In this document: piece by piece, positions 9,950 through 19,043 of the stretch
Layout: each line of letters begins with the position of its first letter
Position numbering within the stretch: the first letter of the stretch is position 1
From: CAYXFD01 sp964464175
GTDB taxonomy: Bacteria > Cloacimonadota > Cloacimonadia > Cloacimonadales > JAJBBL01
DNA: 64,000 nt
Assembly (NCBI GenBank): GCA_964464175.1
Contig: CAYXFD010000015.1
Coordinates: forward strand, 1 to 64,000
Direction: 5' to 3'
Position numbers and translations under genes: made by a program
Notes under the pieces: model-generated
The model's input: only the letters and a program-made list of their open reading frames with translations
What the model was told of the DNA's origin: nothing
The model's database searches: none

Positions 9950-11023
9950 ATGTACCGATTTCGTAAGGATCTTGAAAATAAAGAAGCTGTGCAGTTACAG
10001 GTGCCCAGAAAAAGAATAATGATGTCTCTCAATGAGAGTTCCCTAAATCCCCTGGGATTGATCATGGAGAATTTTCAGAATAATCTGAGTTCTGTTTCTC
10101 TGAACCGCTATTTCAGCAGTATCACCGATAAGCTTATGGAAAGCCTGCAAGATTACATCGGCTACGGGATAAGCAAGGAAGAAATACTGGTGGGGAACGG
10201 TGCAGATCAGATGCTCTTTTATCTCTTCCTTTCTTTGCGGGATAAAGGAGAGAATTTCGCCCTTTCCTTAGCCCCCTCCTACTTTGATTACTCCAGTTAT
10301 TCTTCAACTGTCGGTTTAGGATTTCAGACTTTAACACTAAACAAGGACTTTGATTTTTCGCCCCAGGAATTTCTGGCAAAGGGAGATGATGAAAACTGCC
10401 GCTTGCTGATCATCTGTTATCCCAATAATCCCACCGGTAACCTGTTTCCGGAAGAGAAGATCCTAAAAGTTATCAAGAAGAGTGCGGTTCCGGTTTTACT
10501 CGATGAAACATATTACGAGTTCAGCGGTAAAACATTCATGGATAAGATCGCCGATTTCGACAATCTGATTATTCTTCGTTCTTTTTCCAAGTCATTCTCT
10601 TCGGCAGGAGTGAGATTCGGGTATCTGGTTTCTGCTGAGAAAAATATCCGCGAGATCAGAAAAGTATTTCTCGCCTCGAATTTGAGTCTGCTTGTTCAAA
10701 CTTTTGCCTATTCTCTGCTTGAGAAGAGAGATCTATTTCTGGAACATAACAAAAACGTTATGGAACTGAGAAATAAGCTCTTCCAGCAGCTCAATGCCCT
10801 TGATGAGGTTACGGTTTATCCCTCGGAGACAAATTTCCTTATCTTCTCCGCCGGCAAAAAAACACAGGAACTTTTTGAATATCTGGGCAAGAATGATATC
10901 TCTGTCAGAAGTATGCACAAACTCCCTCTCCTGGAAAACCATCTGCGGGTAACGGTCAGCACAGAAGCCGATAATAACTACTTTCTCGAAAAACTGCAGG
11001 AGTTCATCACGAAACAGAACTAA
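9950..11023 (+). CDS. hisC: HisC-like class I/II aminotransferase
   Basis: PLP-dependent aminotransferase resembling histidinol-phosphate aminotransferase. It has an NESSLNPLG N-terminal motif, YPNNPTGN in the cofactor pocket, the VLLDETYYEF Asp/Tyr motif and the Schiff-base lysine in RSFSKSFSSAGVRFGY (Lys214). A GTG at 9944 is in frame, but GGAG at 9941-9944 sits five bases before the ATG at 9950, so I use that ATG (357 residues). No other his genes are nearby. It could be histidinol-phosphate, aromatic amino acid or threonine-phosphate specific, so the symbol is family-level only. Confidence 0.85.
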   Translation: MYRFRKDLENKEAVQLQVPRKRIMMSLNESSLNPLGLIMENFQNNLSSVSLNRYFSSITDKLMESLQDYIGYGISKEEILVGNGADQMLFYLFLSLRDKGENFALSLAPSYFDYSSYSSTVGLGFQTLTLNKDFDFSPQEFLAKGDDENCRLLIICYPNNPTGNLFPEEKILKVIKKSAVPVLLDETYYEFSGKTFMDKIADFDNLIILRSFSKSFSSAGVRFGYLVSAEKNIREIRKVFLASNLSLLVQTFAYSLLEKRDLFLEHNKNVMELRNKLFQQLNALDEVTVYPSETNFLIFSAGKKTQELFEYLGKNDISVRSMHKLPLLENHLRVTVSTEADNNYFLEKLQEFITKQN

Positions 11024-11116
11024 GATAAACCTGCTGGGAAGAGCTAATCAGTCAGATAAATAATCAATACCAATCCGGAATAACTAACGAAAAAAGAAGA
11101 TAGAAGAGGTAAAAAA

Positions 11117-11962
11117 ATGAATTTAGGAGCCCACATTTCAATTGCTAACGGGATCGATCTAATTTTCGAAAGAGCAGATAAAGTGACGGCTAATGCCCTG
11201 CAGATTTTCGTTACCAATCAGAATCAATGGTCAACCAGAGAACCTAAACCGGATGAGACAGAGCGGTTTTTTCTGAACAGGCAGCAGCACAACCCTTTTA
11301 CCATAATAGCTCATAGCCGCTATCTCATTAATCTCTGCACCCCCGACCCTGAAAAGGAACAAAAATCAATAAACGCCTTTTATGAAGAGCTGCAGCTCTG
11401 CGAACGACTGGAAATCCCTTATCTCGTTCTCCATCCCGGTTCTTATCTTGACCGGGATGAAGAATGGGGTCTGAACAAGATAATTGAGAACCTTGATCTG
11501 ATCATCGGAAAATTCGAACAGCTCAAAACTGTTGTTCTGCTGGAAACCACTGCAGGACAGGGCACTAATCTCGGTTATAAATTCGAACAGCTCAATTACC
11601 TGATAAAAAACTCCCGTTATCCTCAGAACCTGGCGGTCTGTTTTGATACCTGTCACGCTTTTGCAGCCGGTTATGATCTCAAAGATTCTTATGAAAAGGT
11701 TTTTGAAGAATTTGACCGGATCATCGGGACTGAAATGATCAAGGCATTTCATTTGAATGACAGCAAAAAAGGGTTAGGAGCTAAAGTTGACCGCCATGAG
11801 CATATCGGTAAAGGAGATTTGGGAATCAAGCCTTTCGAAAAACTGGTCAATGATACCCGGTTCGAGAAAACCCCGATGATCCTGGAGACCCCCAAAGGAG
11901 AGAATGACGAGATGGATATCGTTAACCTTAAGACCCTGCGAGACCTGAGAAAGAGAGGATAG
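11117..11962 (+). CDS. nfo: Endonuclease IV (AP endonuclease)
   Basis: Zinc-dependent apurinic/apyrimidinic endonuclease for base-excision repair; 281 residues, a typical length. The TIM-barrel metal-ligand motifs are visible in order: GAHISIANGI at the N-terminus, LVLHPGS, LLETTAGQGTNLG, CFDTCHAFAAGYD, FHLNDSKKGLG with DRHEHIGKGDLG, and the final MILETPKG. A good GAAGAGGTAAAAAA leader precedes the ATG. Its stop is 5 bases before the inositol monophosphatase gene, suggesting co-transcription. Confidence 0.96.
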   Translation: MNLGAHISIANGIDLIFERADKVTANALQIFVTNQNQWSTREPKPDETERFFLNRQQHNPFTIIAHSRYLINLCTPDPEKEQKSINAFYEELQLCERLEIPYLVLHPGSYLDRDEEWGLNKIIENLDLIIGKFEQLKTVVLLETTAGQGTNLGYKFEQLNYLIKNSRYPQNLAVCFDTCHAFAAGYDLKDSYEKVFEEFDRIIGTEMIKAFHLNDSKKGLGAKVDRHEHIGKGDLGIKPFEKLVNDTRFEKTPMILETPKGENDEMDIVNLKTLRDLRKRG

Positions 11963-11967
11963 TCTGT

Positions 11968-12753
11968 ATGAATAATTCAGCTGATCTGCGACAGAAGATC
12001 CATAACATAATTCTGCAAGCCGGCGAAATACTGCTCACTGAAGGGGAAAACAGGCTAAATGTCCGGACAAAATCTTCAGACAGCGATCTGGTGACCGAAA
12101 TAGACCTGATGGTTGAAGAGTTTTTAAAAGAGAAATTCAGCCTATTACTTCCCGGCAGTCTATTTCTGGCTGAAGAAACAGAGTCCGATCTTAAGGATGC
12201 GGAGGTCTTGTGGGTAATTGATCCGATTGACGGGACAACCAATTTTGTTCATCATTTCCCTTTTGCAGCGATCTCCGTCGCTCTTCAGATCAAAGGAATA
12301 GCTAAACTCGGTTTCGTCTATAATCCCTTTCTGAGTGAGTTTTTCGAAGCTGCCGAAGGAAATGGAAGCCTGTTGAACGGCAAAAGAATAACTGTCTCTT
12401 CTGTCCGGACTATCGACAAAAGCCTTTTAGCTACCGGATTTCCTTACAATTCATCTGATATCGTGAATTTTCGTTTTTTCGAGCATTTCCAGAAACAGAG
12501 CCAGGGGATCAGAAGACCGGGCAGTGCTGCTCTCGATCTCTGCTATATTGCTAAAGGGTCTTTTGATGGTTTCTGGGAGTGGCATCTTAAACCGTGGGAC
12601 GTGGCGGCAGGTATCCTTATCGTCGAGGAGGCAGGGGGAATAGTGTCCGATCTCTGCGGTGAAAACTACAGCTTTTCCAGCGATAATATTCTGGCAACGA
12701 ACTCTTCTCTTCATCAGAAAATGCTGATCGAGATGAAACAATTGCTTGCCTGA
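11968..12753 (+). CDS. suhB: Inositol monophosphatase family protein (SuhB-like)
   Basis: Magnesium-dependent phosphatase of the IMPase/SuhB fold; 261 residues. The metal-binding motifs are intact: DLVTEID, LAEETES, WVIDPIDGTTNFVH and WDVAAGILIVEEAGG. Substrates in the family include inositol-1-phosphate, 3'-phosphoadenosine phosphates and fructose-1,6-bisphosphate; SuhB proteins also bind the antitermination complex. The sequence does not separate these. It follows nfo with a 5-base gap. Confidence 0.93.
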   Translation: MNNSADLRQKIHNIILQAGEILLTEGENRLNVRTKSSDSDLVTEIDLMVEEFLKEKFSLLLPGSLFLAEETESDLKDAEVLWVIDPIDGTTNFVHHFPFAAISVALQIKGIAKLGFVYNPFLSEFFEAAEGNGSLLNGKRITVSSVRTIDKSLLATGFPYNSSDIVNFRFFEHFQKQSQGIRRPGSAALDLCYIAKGSFDGFWEWHLKPWDVAAGILIVEEAGGIVSDLCGENYSFSSDNILATNSSLHQKMLIEMKQLLA

Positions 12754-12865
12754 AGATGGAGTTAATAGTAGAAGTAGTTTCATTCGGTTGAAAATAATGC
12801 TTGACCAATAGAGGGCGGCTTAAAGAAACTAATCGTTAATTAGTCCTATTCTCGGGAGGTTTGCA

Positions 12866-14683
12866 ATGAAGTATTTGAAACTCATAATGATAACAATTAT
12901 TCTGCTCTGTCTGGCCTTGATTTCAGCTGAGCCTTATGAAGCAAACAGTTTGAGGAGAGGAACTCGAAACGAGTTTAACTCTCCGGAGATTACCAGGAAC
13001 TCAGTCGATCAGAGAAACCTGATACCCCCTTCAGACTTGACTGCTACCTTATTGGATCTGGTAAATGTTCAACTCTCCTGGTCTGCTCCTACCGATCTTA
13101 TCCATATTTTCTACCATGACGGAAACTTTGCCGATGGTTACTATCAGAGCTCTGACCGGGCATACGGGACCGTTTTCGACCTTACGGATTACCCGGAAGC
13201 GATCCTTGAATATCTCGATTTCCGGCATTCTCCCTGGGGTTTGAACGGTACCTGGGAATATTCGATCATCATCATCGACTGGATTGAAGGAACACTGCTG
13301 CAGAGGATCGATGACCTGACAACAACCGTTAATAACGGTTGGGAGTTAGAGGTACCCCTGGGAAGTCTGGACGGAGTTACTCAAACCGGGATATTTATCA
13401 TTCCTTTAGGTAACAGTGCTCTTGATGCTTTTCCGGTTGTTGATCTTGACGCTGAGTTGAATGGCTCTTCCTACGTTATCCATGCCGATGACTATAGTGT
13501 CGATGTTCAGGCTACCGGAGACTTTCTCATGGATCTCTGGATCAGAGAAGGTACCAGCCCGGCAAGAAGTATAAGCAGCAGTGGAATAAAAACAGCTGCT
13601 GTTCATCCACCTGCTCCTTTGAGGGAACGTCAGGAACTGCTCGGTTACAAAATATACCGTGATGAGAATGAAATACTGGAAATAACCGATCCGGCTATTC
13701 TCTCCTATATTGACGAAGACCTTCCTGACGGAACCTTCACCTATTACGTTACTGCTCTTTACGATCAAGGGGAATCGGAACCCTCTAATGCGGTTTCCGT
13801 AGAGATTAACACAGGTCTGCAGGTCTTGTGGCGTGATAATTTCCAGGCTTATCCTGATTTCGCAACTGATTTTCCACCCTGGACTGTCCTCGATCTGGAC
13901 GGCGGTCCTACTTATGGGTTTACCAACGTCACTTTCCCGGGTGAATATCAGCCTATGGGATTTGTGATCATTAATCCCTCAGCAACTTCTCCCCCCTTAA
14001 CAGGACTGACACCTGTCAGCGGAAGTAAAATGGCTGCTTCCTTTGCTTCTTCCAATCAGCAAAGCAATAACTGGCTGATCTCCCATCTTTTCAATCTTGG
14101 AACGGAGTCTTCTCTCTCTTTTCAAGCCCGTTCTTATTCATCACAATACGGCCTGGACAGATTCCGGGTAGGAATATCTACTACTGATACTGATCCGGAC
14201 AGCTTCACGATTATTTCAGCGGATGATTATGTCTCTGCTCCGGTTGCCTGGACTGAATTCACCTATGATCTATCGGATTATGATGAGCAGTCCGTCTATT
14301 TTGCGATAAATTGTGTCTCAGATGATTCCTGGGTGCTTCTGCTCGATGATTTCAAGATTCTTTCAATCGGAGGTTCTGATACTGATGATGTTCTTTTAGA
14401 TATCCCCGATAGTGCCGCGTCCCGAAACTACCCTAACCCCTTTAACCCTGAAACAACTATTGAGTTTTCCCTGCCCCGGGAGGGCGAGACCAGAGTTGAG
14501 ATATTCAATCTCCGGGGACAAAGAATTGCTCTTCTTCTCGCTGAATATCTCCCCGCAGGATCCCACCGCGTTAACTGGTCAGGCAGAGACAGCAGAGAAA
14601 ACGAAGTAACCAGCGGTGTTTACCTCTACCGCATCGTTTCTGAGGAAAGCACTCAAACCGGAAAAATGATACTGCTGAAATAG
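12866..14683 (+). CDS. Secreted protein with fibronectin-like and C-terminal sorting domains
   Basis: 605-residue exported protein. It has a signal peptide (residues 1-21, ending near ISAEP) and an Fn3-like piece (PPSDLTATLLDLVNVQLSW) with an unrecognised insert. A second Fn3-like end follows (YKIYRDENEILEI...FTYYVTALYDQGESEPSNAV), then a lectin-like choice-of-anchor-J/cleaved-adhesin domain (about 325-500: DNFQAYPDF, PPWTVLDLD, SNNWLISHLF). The C-terminal domain has the NYPNPFNPETTIEFSLP start and the GVYLYRI...KMILLK end typical of FlgD-like/type IX-style sorting domains. It has a GGGAGG ribosome site and its own strong terminator, so it is probably a single-gene unit. Function beyond surface or secreted adhesin-like is not known. 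Confidence 0.85.
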   Translation: MKYLKLIMITIILLCLALISAEPYEANSLRRGTRNEFNSPEITRNSVDQRNLIPPSDLTATLLDLVNVQLSWSAPTDLIHIFYHDGNFADGYYQSSDRAYGTVFDLTDYPEAILEYLDFRHSPWGLNGTWEYSIIIIDWIEGTLLQRIDDLTTTVNNGWELEVPLGSLDGVTQTGIFIIPLGNSALDAFPVVDLDAELNGSSYVIHADDYSVDVQATGDFLMDLWIREGTSPARSISSSGIKTAAVHPPAPLRERQELLGYKIYRDENEILEITDPAILSYIDEDLPDGTFTYYVTALYDQGESEPSNAVSVEINTGLQVLWRDNFQAYPDFATDFPPWTVLDLDGGPTYGFTNVTFPGEYQPMGFVIINPSATSPPLTGLTPVSGSKMAASFASSNQQSNNWLISHLFNLGTESSLSFQARSYSSQYGLDRFRVGISTTDTDPDSFTIISADDYVSAPVAWTEFTYDLSDYDEQSVYFAINCVSDDSWVLLLDDFKILSIGGSDTDDVLLDIPDSAASRNYPNPFNPETTIEFSLPREGETRVEIFNLRGQRIALLLAEYLPAGSHRVNWSGRDSRENEVTSGVYLYRIVSEESTQTGKMILLK

Positions 14684-14712
14684 TTTTTACCCATTGAATT
14701 AACACGATTTTG

Positions 14713-14742
14713 AGGGGTACGGAGAACCGTACCCCTTTTTTT
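14713..14742 (+). terminator. Rho-independent terminator after the secreted-protein gene
   Basis: A perfect 9-bp stem GGGGTACGG / CCGTACCCC with AGAA loop is followed by seven T residues (14736-14742). It lies about 30 bases beyond the stop at 14683. Confidence 0.95.
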
Positions 14743-14928
14743 CAAGAGGAGACCGGACGGGCTGTTTTGGTTTTTCTAACTGACTGGTTGAAGGATATCC
14801 GATAAAAACTCCCCGCCTGATAACTATTGACACCATTTTACTTCAAATCAATCTGGCTATCTGAGAGAAGAGATCGGGAAACCTAAACGATCAATTCTGA
14901 CAGATAAAGAACAGGATAAAAGGATCTT

Positions 14929-17523
14929 ATGTATTATTACGAGATAGCTCTGCCCTTGAATGTTGATCAACTCTTTACTTATCGTTGTGACAGGAAGTTA
15001 AAGCAGGGCTGCCGGGTACTGGTCAGTTTCAACAACACTCTCCAAACCGGGTTTATCTGGACGGAAAATGAATCTTTCCTCAAAGAGAAGCAATTTCCGG
15101 TAAAAGACATTCTGGAAATCATTGATAACACACCTCTTCTTTCCCCTGATCTTTTATCCTTGGCTGAATGGATGAGTAACTATTATCTCTGCAGTTTGGG
15201 AACCGTTATCATGGCTATGCTTCCGACAGCTCTACAGATACAGGTTGCCACAGAGATCAGGCTGCTGCAGGATCAGTCTAAGCTGTTAAGCACACCGGAA
15301 GATTTGGAGCAGAATAGCCAGCAGCAAGAGAATGAGCAGAGAGAAACCGCTAAGAACCCTCTCCGGACAGATGAAACAGAAAAGGGATTGCTTTCCATTC
15401 AGGAAAAAAAGCTCCTCTCATTACTGAAAGAAGATGAATGGACTAAGCTCACAACCGTTAAAGAGCAGCTGCAGGGTTTCCCCATATATAAACATCTGGA
15501 GAAACTTGAAGATCAGGAAATTATCGAGATCAAACGGACTTTTGACCGCAAGATAAAGAAGAAATTTGCTAACTTCATCTTCTTAAATGAGGTTTCGGAA
15601 GAAAACCGGGAGTTAACGGCAAAGCAGCAAGAAGCCTGGAACAGGATAAGAGTTTTAGCCGGAGATGATCAACCCCTCGGATTACAGAAAAGGGAGAGAA
15701 GCAGATTGCTAACACCGGGCAAACTCCTCCCTTTGGCAAGAGTTGCCGATGATTACAGTTATTCGGTGATCAAAGCACTCCGTAACAAAGGACTGATCAG
15801 CATCGAAGCCCGGGAAGTAACTGATACCCTTCTAAAAGAGAGAAAACCACAGGCAGCAGCTAATCTAATACTTTCTGAAGAACAGGATTCAGCCTTCCGA
15901 ATAATCAGGAAAGAGCTTATAAACCACTCTTTCAAGACCTTTTTGCTTTACGGAGTCACCGGCAGCGGAAAAACCGAGATCTATCTCAGACTGATCAAGG
16001 AGTGCCTGGCTCAGTCCCGCAGTGCCTTGATCCTGGTTCCGGAGATCGCACTCACTCCTCAAATGGAAGAGAGATTTTATAACGCTTTCGGCGAAAAAAT
16101 TGCCGTTTTGCATAGCCATAGAAATGAGCGGGAAAGATGGGAAGAATGGAAACGGATCCGAAAAGGTGACTGCCGGATAGTACTGGGTGCCAGAAGCGCT
16201 CTCTTTGCCCCTCTTGCCAGGATCGGACTGATTATAGTTGATGAAGAGCACGAAGGGAGTTACAAGCAGGACAATAACCCCCGTTATAATGCCCGGGATT
16301 TAGCAGTATTCCGGGGCAAGCAGAATAATGCCGTCGTTGTGCTGGGTAGTGCCACTCCCTCCCTTGAATCCTGGGCAAACGCCCAGAACAAGAGATATGA
16401 ATTATTGCAGCTCACTCACCGCCCTCTCCGCATCCCGATGCCGGAAGTAACAATTATCGATATGAAAGAAGAACAGGGTGAGGATCTCTTATCCGCTCTT
16501 TTGAAAGAAAAGATTTTGGAAAGACTTGCCCGGAAAGAGCAGATCATACTTTTCCAAAACCGCCGGGGCTATGCCTCCTATGTTATCTGTCTCGGCTGTG
16601 GTACGATACACCGCTGTCCGAAGTGTGATGTCAGTTTGATCTATCACTCTTCCGAACACTTGTTGATGTGTCACTATTGTGGTTATAAAGAAAAGATGTT
16701 TCGTAAATGTCCCGGTTGCGGCAGTTATGTCCTGGAATTCGGAACTGCCGGTACACAGCAGCTGGAGAAGCAGCTCCAGATTCTGTTTCCTTCCGCCAGA
16801 ATTCTGAGAATGGATACCGATTCAACGTATGGCAAGGAGAGTTATGACAGGATGTATAAAAGGATGGGCGACGGAACTGTTGATATCCTGTTTGGAACGC
16901 AGATGATAGCCAAAGGTCTGGACTTTGCCAATGTTACCCTGGTGGGAGTTATCTCAGCTGATAACAGTCTGAATATCCCTGATTTCCGCTCTACGGAACG
17001 TACCTTTCAACTCCTGACCCAGGTTGCCGGAAGATCAGGCAGAGGCGACAGGAAAGGAGAAGTGATCATTCAAACCCATAATCCCAAACATTATGCCATT
17101 CTTACTGCTCAGAAGCAGGACTTCTGCAGTTTTGTCGCTGAGGAATTAACCACAAGAAAAGCCCTCAACTATCCCCCCTTTGTCAGAATTGCCCGTTTAC
17201 TCTTTTCTCACCGGGATGAAGCATTCTTAAAAGAACAGTTAGAAAAGACAAAACCATATCTTCATAATATCAGCCGATTCCATCAAAGTAAAGCAAAAAA
17301 AAGTCTTTCTCCCGGTGTAAACAAGTCTCTGGGAATTTTTACTATTCTTGGTCCGGTAACTACCCCCATTCCGAAAATCAACGATAGATATAGGTTTCAT
17401 GTGATTATTAAGACCGATTCGGTGAAACATCTTCTCAGTGCGGTGCATTATCTGAGAGAAAATATTAAGCTTAATAAGGCAATAAAAATTGATATCGACA
17501 TCGATCCGTCATCGCTGATGTAA
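14929..17523 (+). CDS. priA: Primosomal replication restart helicase PriA
   Basis: 864-residue superfamily 2 helicase that reloads the replisome at stalled forks. The N-terminal 3'-DNA-binding domain (1-105) is followed by a winged-helix region expanded by glutamine/glutamate-rich sequence (about 110-300). Helicase motifs follow: GVTGSGKTEIYLR (Walker A), LVPEIALTP, DEEHEGSYKQ (DEEH box), LGSATPS, and QVAGRSGRGD. Between them lie eight zinc-site cysteines in CLGCGTIHRCPKC...CHYCGYK...CPGCGS. It is longer than the usual 730-800 residues because of the winged-helix insertion and a basic insert near 780. It appears to be transcribed alone. Confidence 0.97.
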   Translation: MYYYEIALPLNVDQLFTYRCDRKLKQGCRVLVSFNNTLQTGFIWTENESFLKEKQFPVKDILEIIDNTPLLSPDLLSLAEWMSNYYLCSLGTVIMAMLPTALQIQVATEIRLLQDQSKLLSTPEDLEQNSQQQENEQRETAKNPLRTDETEKGLLSIQEKKLLSLLKEDEWTKLTTVKEQLQGFPIYKHLEKLEDQEIIEIKRTFDRKIKKKFANFIFLNEVSEENRELTAKQQEAWNRIRVLAGDDQPLGLQKRERSRLLTPGKLLPLARVADDYSYSVIKALRNKGLISIEAREVTDTLLKERKPQAAANLILSEEQDSAFRIIRKELINHSFKTFLLYGVTGSGKTEIYLRLIKECLAQSRSALILVPEIALTPQMEERFYNAFGEKIAVLHSHRNERERWEEWKRIRKGDCRIVLGARSALFAPLARIGLIIVDEEHEGSYKQDNNPRYNARDLAVFRGKQNNAVVVLGSATPSLESWANAQNKRYELLQLTHRPLRIPMPEVTIIDMKEEQGEDLLSALLKEKILERLARKEQIILFQNRRGYASYVICLGCGTIHRCPKCDVSLIYHSSEHLLMCHYCGYKEKMFRKCPGCGSYVLEFGTAGTQQLEKQLQILFPSARILRMDTDSTYGKESYDRMYKRMGDGTVDILFGTQMIAKGLDFANVTLVGVISADNSLNIPDFRSTERTFQLLTQVAGRSGRGDRKGEVIIQTHNPKHYAILTAQKQDFCSFVAEELTTRKALNYPPFVRIARLLFSHRDEAFLKEQLEKTKPYLHNISRFHQSKAKKSLSPGVNKSLGIFTILGPVTTPIPKINDRYRFHVIIKTDSVKHLLSAVHYLRENIKLNKAIKIDIDIDPSSLM

Positions 17524-17687
17524 ATAGCTGGAAACGTCCCGTACTACTTATTTCCCTGACAGATTCTCTCACTCTTGTTATCTGATTACTGTCATGGGTT
17601 GCTGACCTCCGCGTTGCTGACTACCGGGAGAGGGTTTCCGGCAAAGCAGATAAGAGCTTGCTACCTGCTATTGCCCGCCTTTAACTC

Positions 17688-18554
17688 TTATTGCTTTTCA
17701 AACTGAACATTTTTTATCATCAGATATGTACAGAAGATAGCTGCAGCATTAACTACCGGAATGATAACAATAACAGGGATTACATTAACACCAGCCATTG
17801 CCATGGCCACAATTTTTGCCGTTAAAGCGGTCATCAGCAGAGATAGAAATCCCAGATATACAGTTGAATATCTATATCCTTCACTCCGTTTTTTATAGAG
17901 CAAAACAGCAACAACAAAACATATCGGCAATAACAATCCCAGATCAAAACCTTGCACGATCAGGGTTGTGAAATGGTACAATTCCGGCGGATATATAGTC
18001 CCCTCAACCAGGGGAGGAACAATTATACCTAACCAGAGAAACGTGATGGCAACGGTATTAAAGATCAAAAATCCTCCTACCCCTTTTGCCGGAGTTTTTT
18101 CTGAAAAAACATGGGTTCTCGTGGTTTTAAGATCTTTAATCGATAGAAACAGCCCGAAAAATGATAGAGCAAGAAGAACAACATAGCAAAGAAACAGGGC
18201 GTTGTACATTCCCATCGCAGTATAAAACAAATAAGTAACGAAGAAATAACCCAGGACACCACTTAAGAGATAATGTGACCGGATGGAATTCTTTCGGTAT
18301 CCTATAAGCGTAATAATCAAAAGTGGGATACCAATAAACAGCGTTATATAATCTTGAGCAATACCCTGTATTGCTACATCACTGGGCATGTGTTGATAAA
18401 TACCTCTGCCATAGATCTCCACTTTGAGTCCCCGGATAGATTCATAAGTAAAAGAACCTTCACCAAATTCTAAAAAAATCCCGCTCCCGGCAGCTATACC
18501 CGCCAGAACAATAATGGCAAAAACAAGTACTGAAATCAAATTCTTACCACTCAT
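17688..18554 (-). CDS. Polytopic membrane protein of unknown function
   Basis: 288 residues with about eight hydrophobic helices: one at 7-27, a pair around 70-110, and more at 118-140, 160-180, 195-220, 230-250 and 258-280. An extracytoplasmic loop at 30-65 is rich in charged residues. I do not recognise the family. Its start overlaps the end of the DUF4345-like gene by 11 bases, so the two are probably translated together and may act together in the membrane. Confidence 0.7.
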   Translation of the reverse strand: MSGKNLISVLVFAIIVLAGIAAGSGIFLEFGEGSFTYESIRGLKVEIYGRGIYQHMPSDVAIQGIAQDYITLFIGIPLLIITLIGYRKNSIRSHYLLSGVLGYFFVTYLFYTAMGMYNALFLCYVVLLALSFFGLFLSIKDLKTTRTHVFSEKTPAKGVGGFLIFNTVAITFLWLGIIVPPLVEGTIYPPELYHFTTLIVQGFDLGLLLPICFVVAVLLYKKRSEGYRYSTVYLGFLSLLMTALTAKIVAMAMAGVNVIPVIVIIPVVNAAAIFCTYLMIKNVQFEKQ

Positions 18555-18948
18555 AATGCGATCTCTCCCTTTTCTTTTCGAGATAATATAGAATCAAGGC
18601 TGTTACGCCAAAACTAAACTCAGCTATAAAACTCAACCAGTTTGATCTGTCCCCCGCTCCGTCAAAAAAGATACCGAATAACCTGGCCAGAGAAGCTAAA
18701 CCTATTGAACCGGCTAAGACGATCAAACCATAAATCACTCTTTCCTTCCTTAAGGCAAAAAAGAGCAACAAAGCTCCTAATCCGATTTCCATACCACCTA
18801 AAACCGCACGAATATGATTTGCGCTGCTTCTGGTTGGTAATATTATCCCATCCAGTTCTGTGATTGCATCCGGATGAACAACAAACAACAAGCCGAAACC
18901 AAGGTATATCAAGCTTCCCAGTACTAAAAAAATCCGGGACAATTTCAT
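18544..18948 (-). CDS. Small membrane protein, DUF4345-like
   Basis: 134 residues with four predicted helices (about 5-25, 47-67, 72-92, 105-125). The layout, with a HPD-like turn after helix 1 and NHIRAVLGGMEIGLGALLLF in helix 2, resembles the DUF4345 family, whose role is unknown. It is the first gene of a two-gene unit with the membrane protein downstream. Confidence 0.65.
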   Translation of the reverse strand: MKLSRIFLVLGSLIYLGFGLLFVVHPDAITELDGIILPTRSSANHIRAVLGGMEIGLGALLLFFALRKERVIYGLIVLAGSIGLASLARLFGIFFDGAGDRSNWLSFIAEFSFGVTALILYYLEKKRERSHYEW

Positions 18949-19043
18949 TCAAATCTCCTCTCTCATCTTCTCACTTATGCTCTGCTGAATAATGCGGTTA
19001 GAAATCCTGCTAATGCTAACAAACTATCCGCTATGGAATATAA

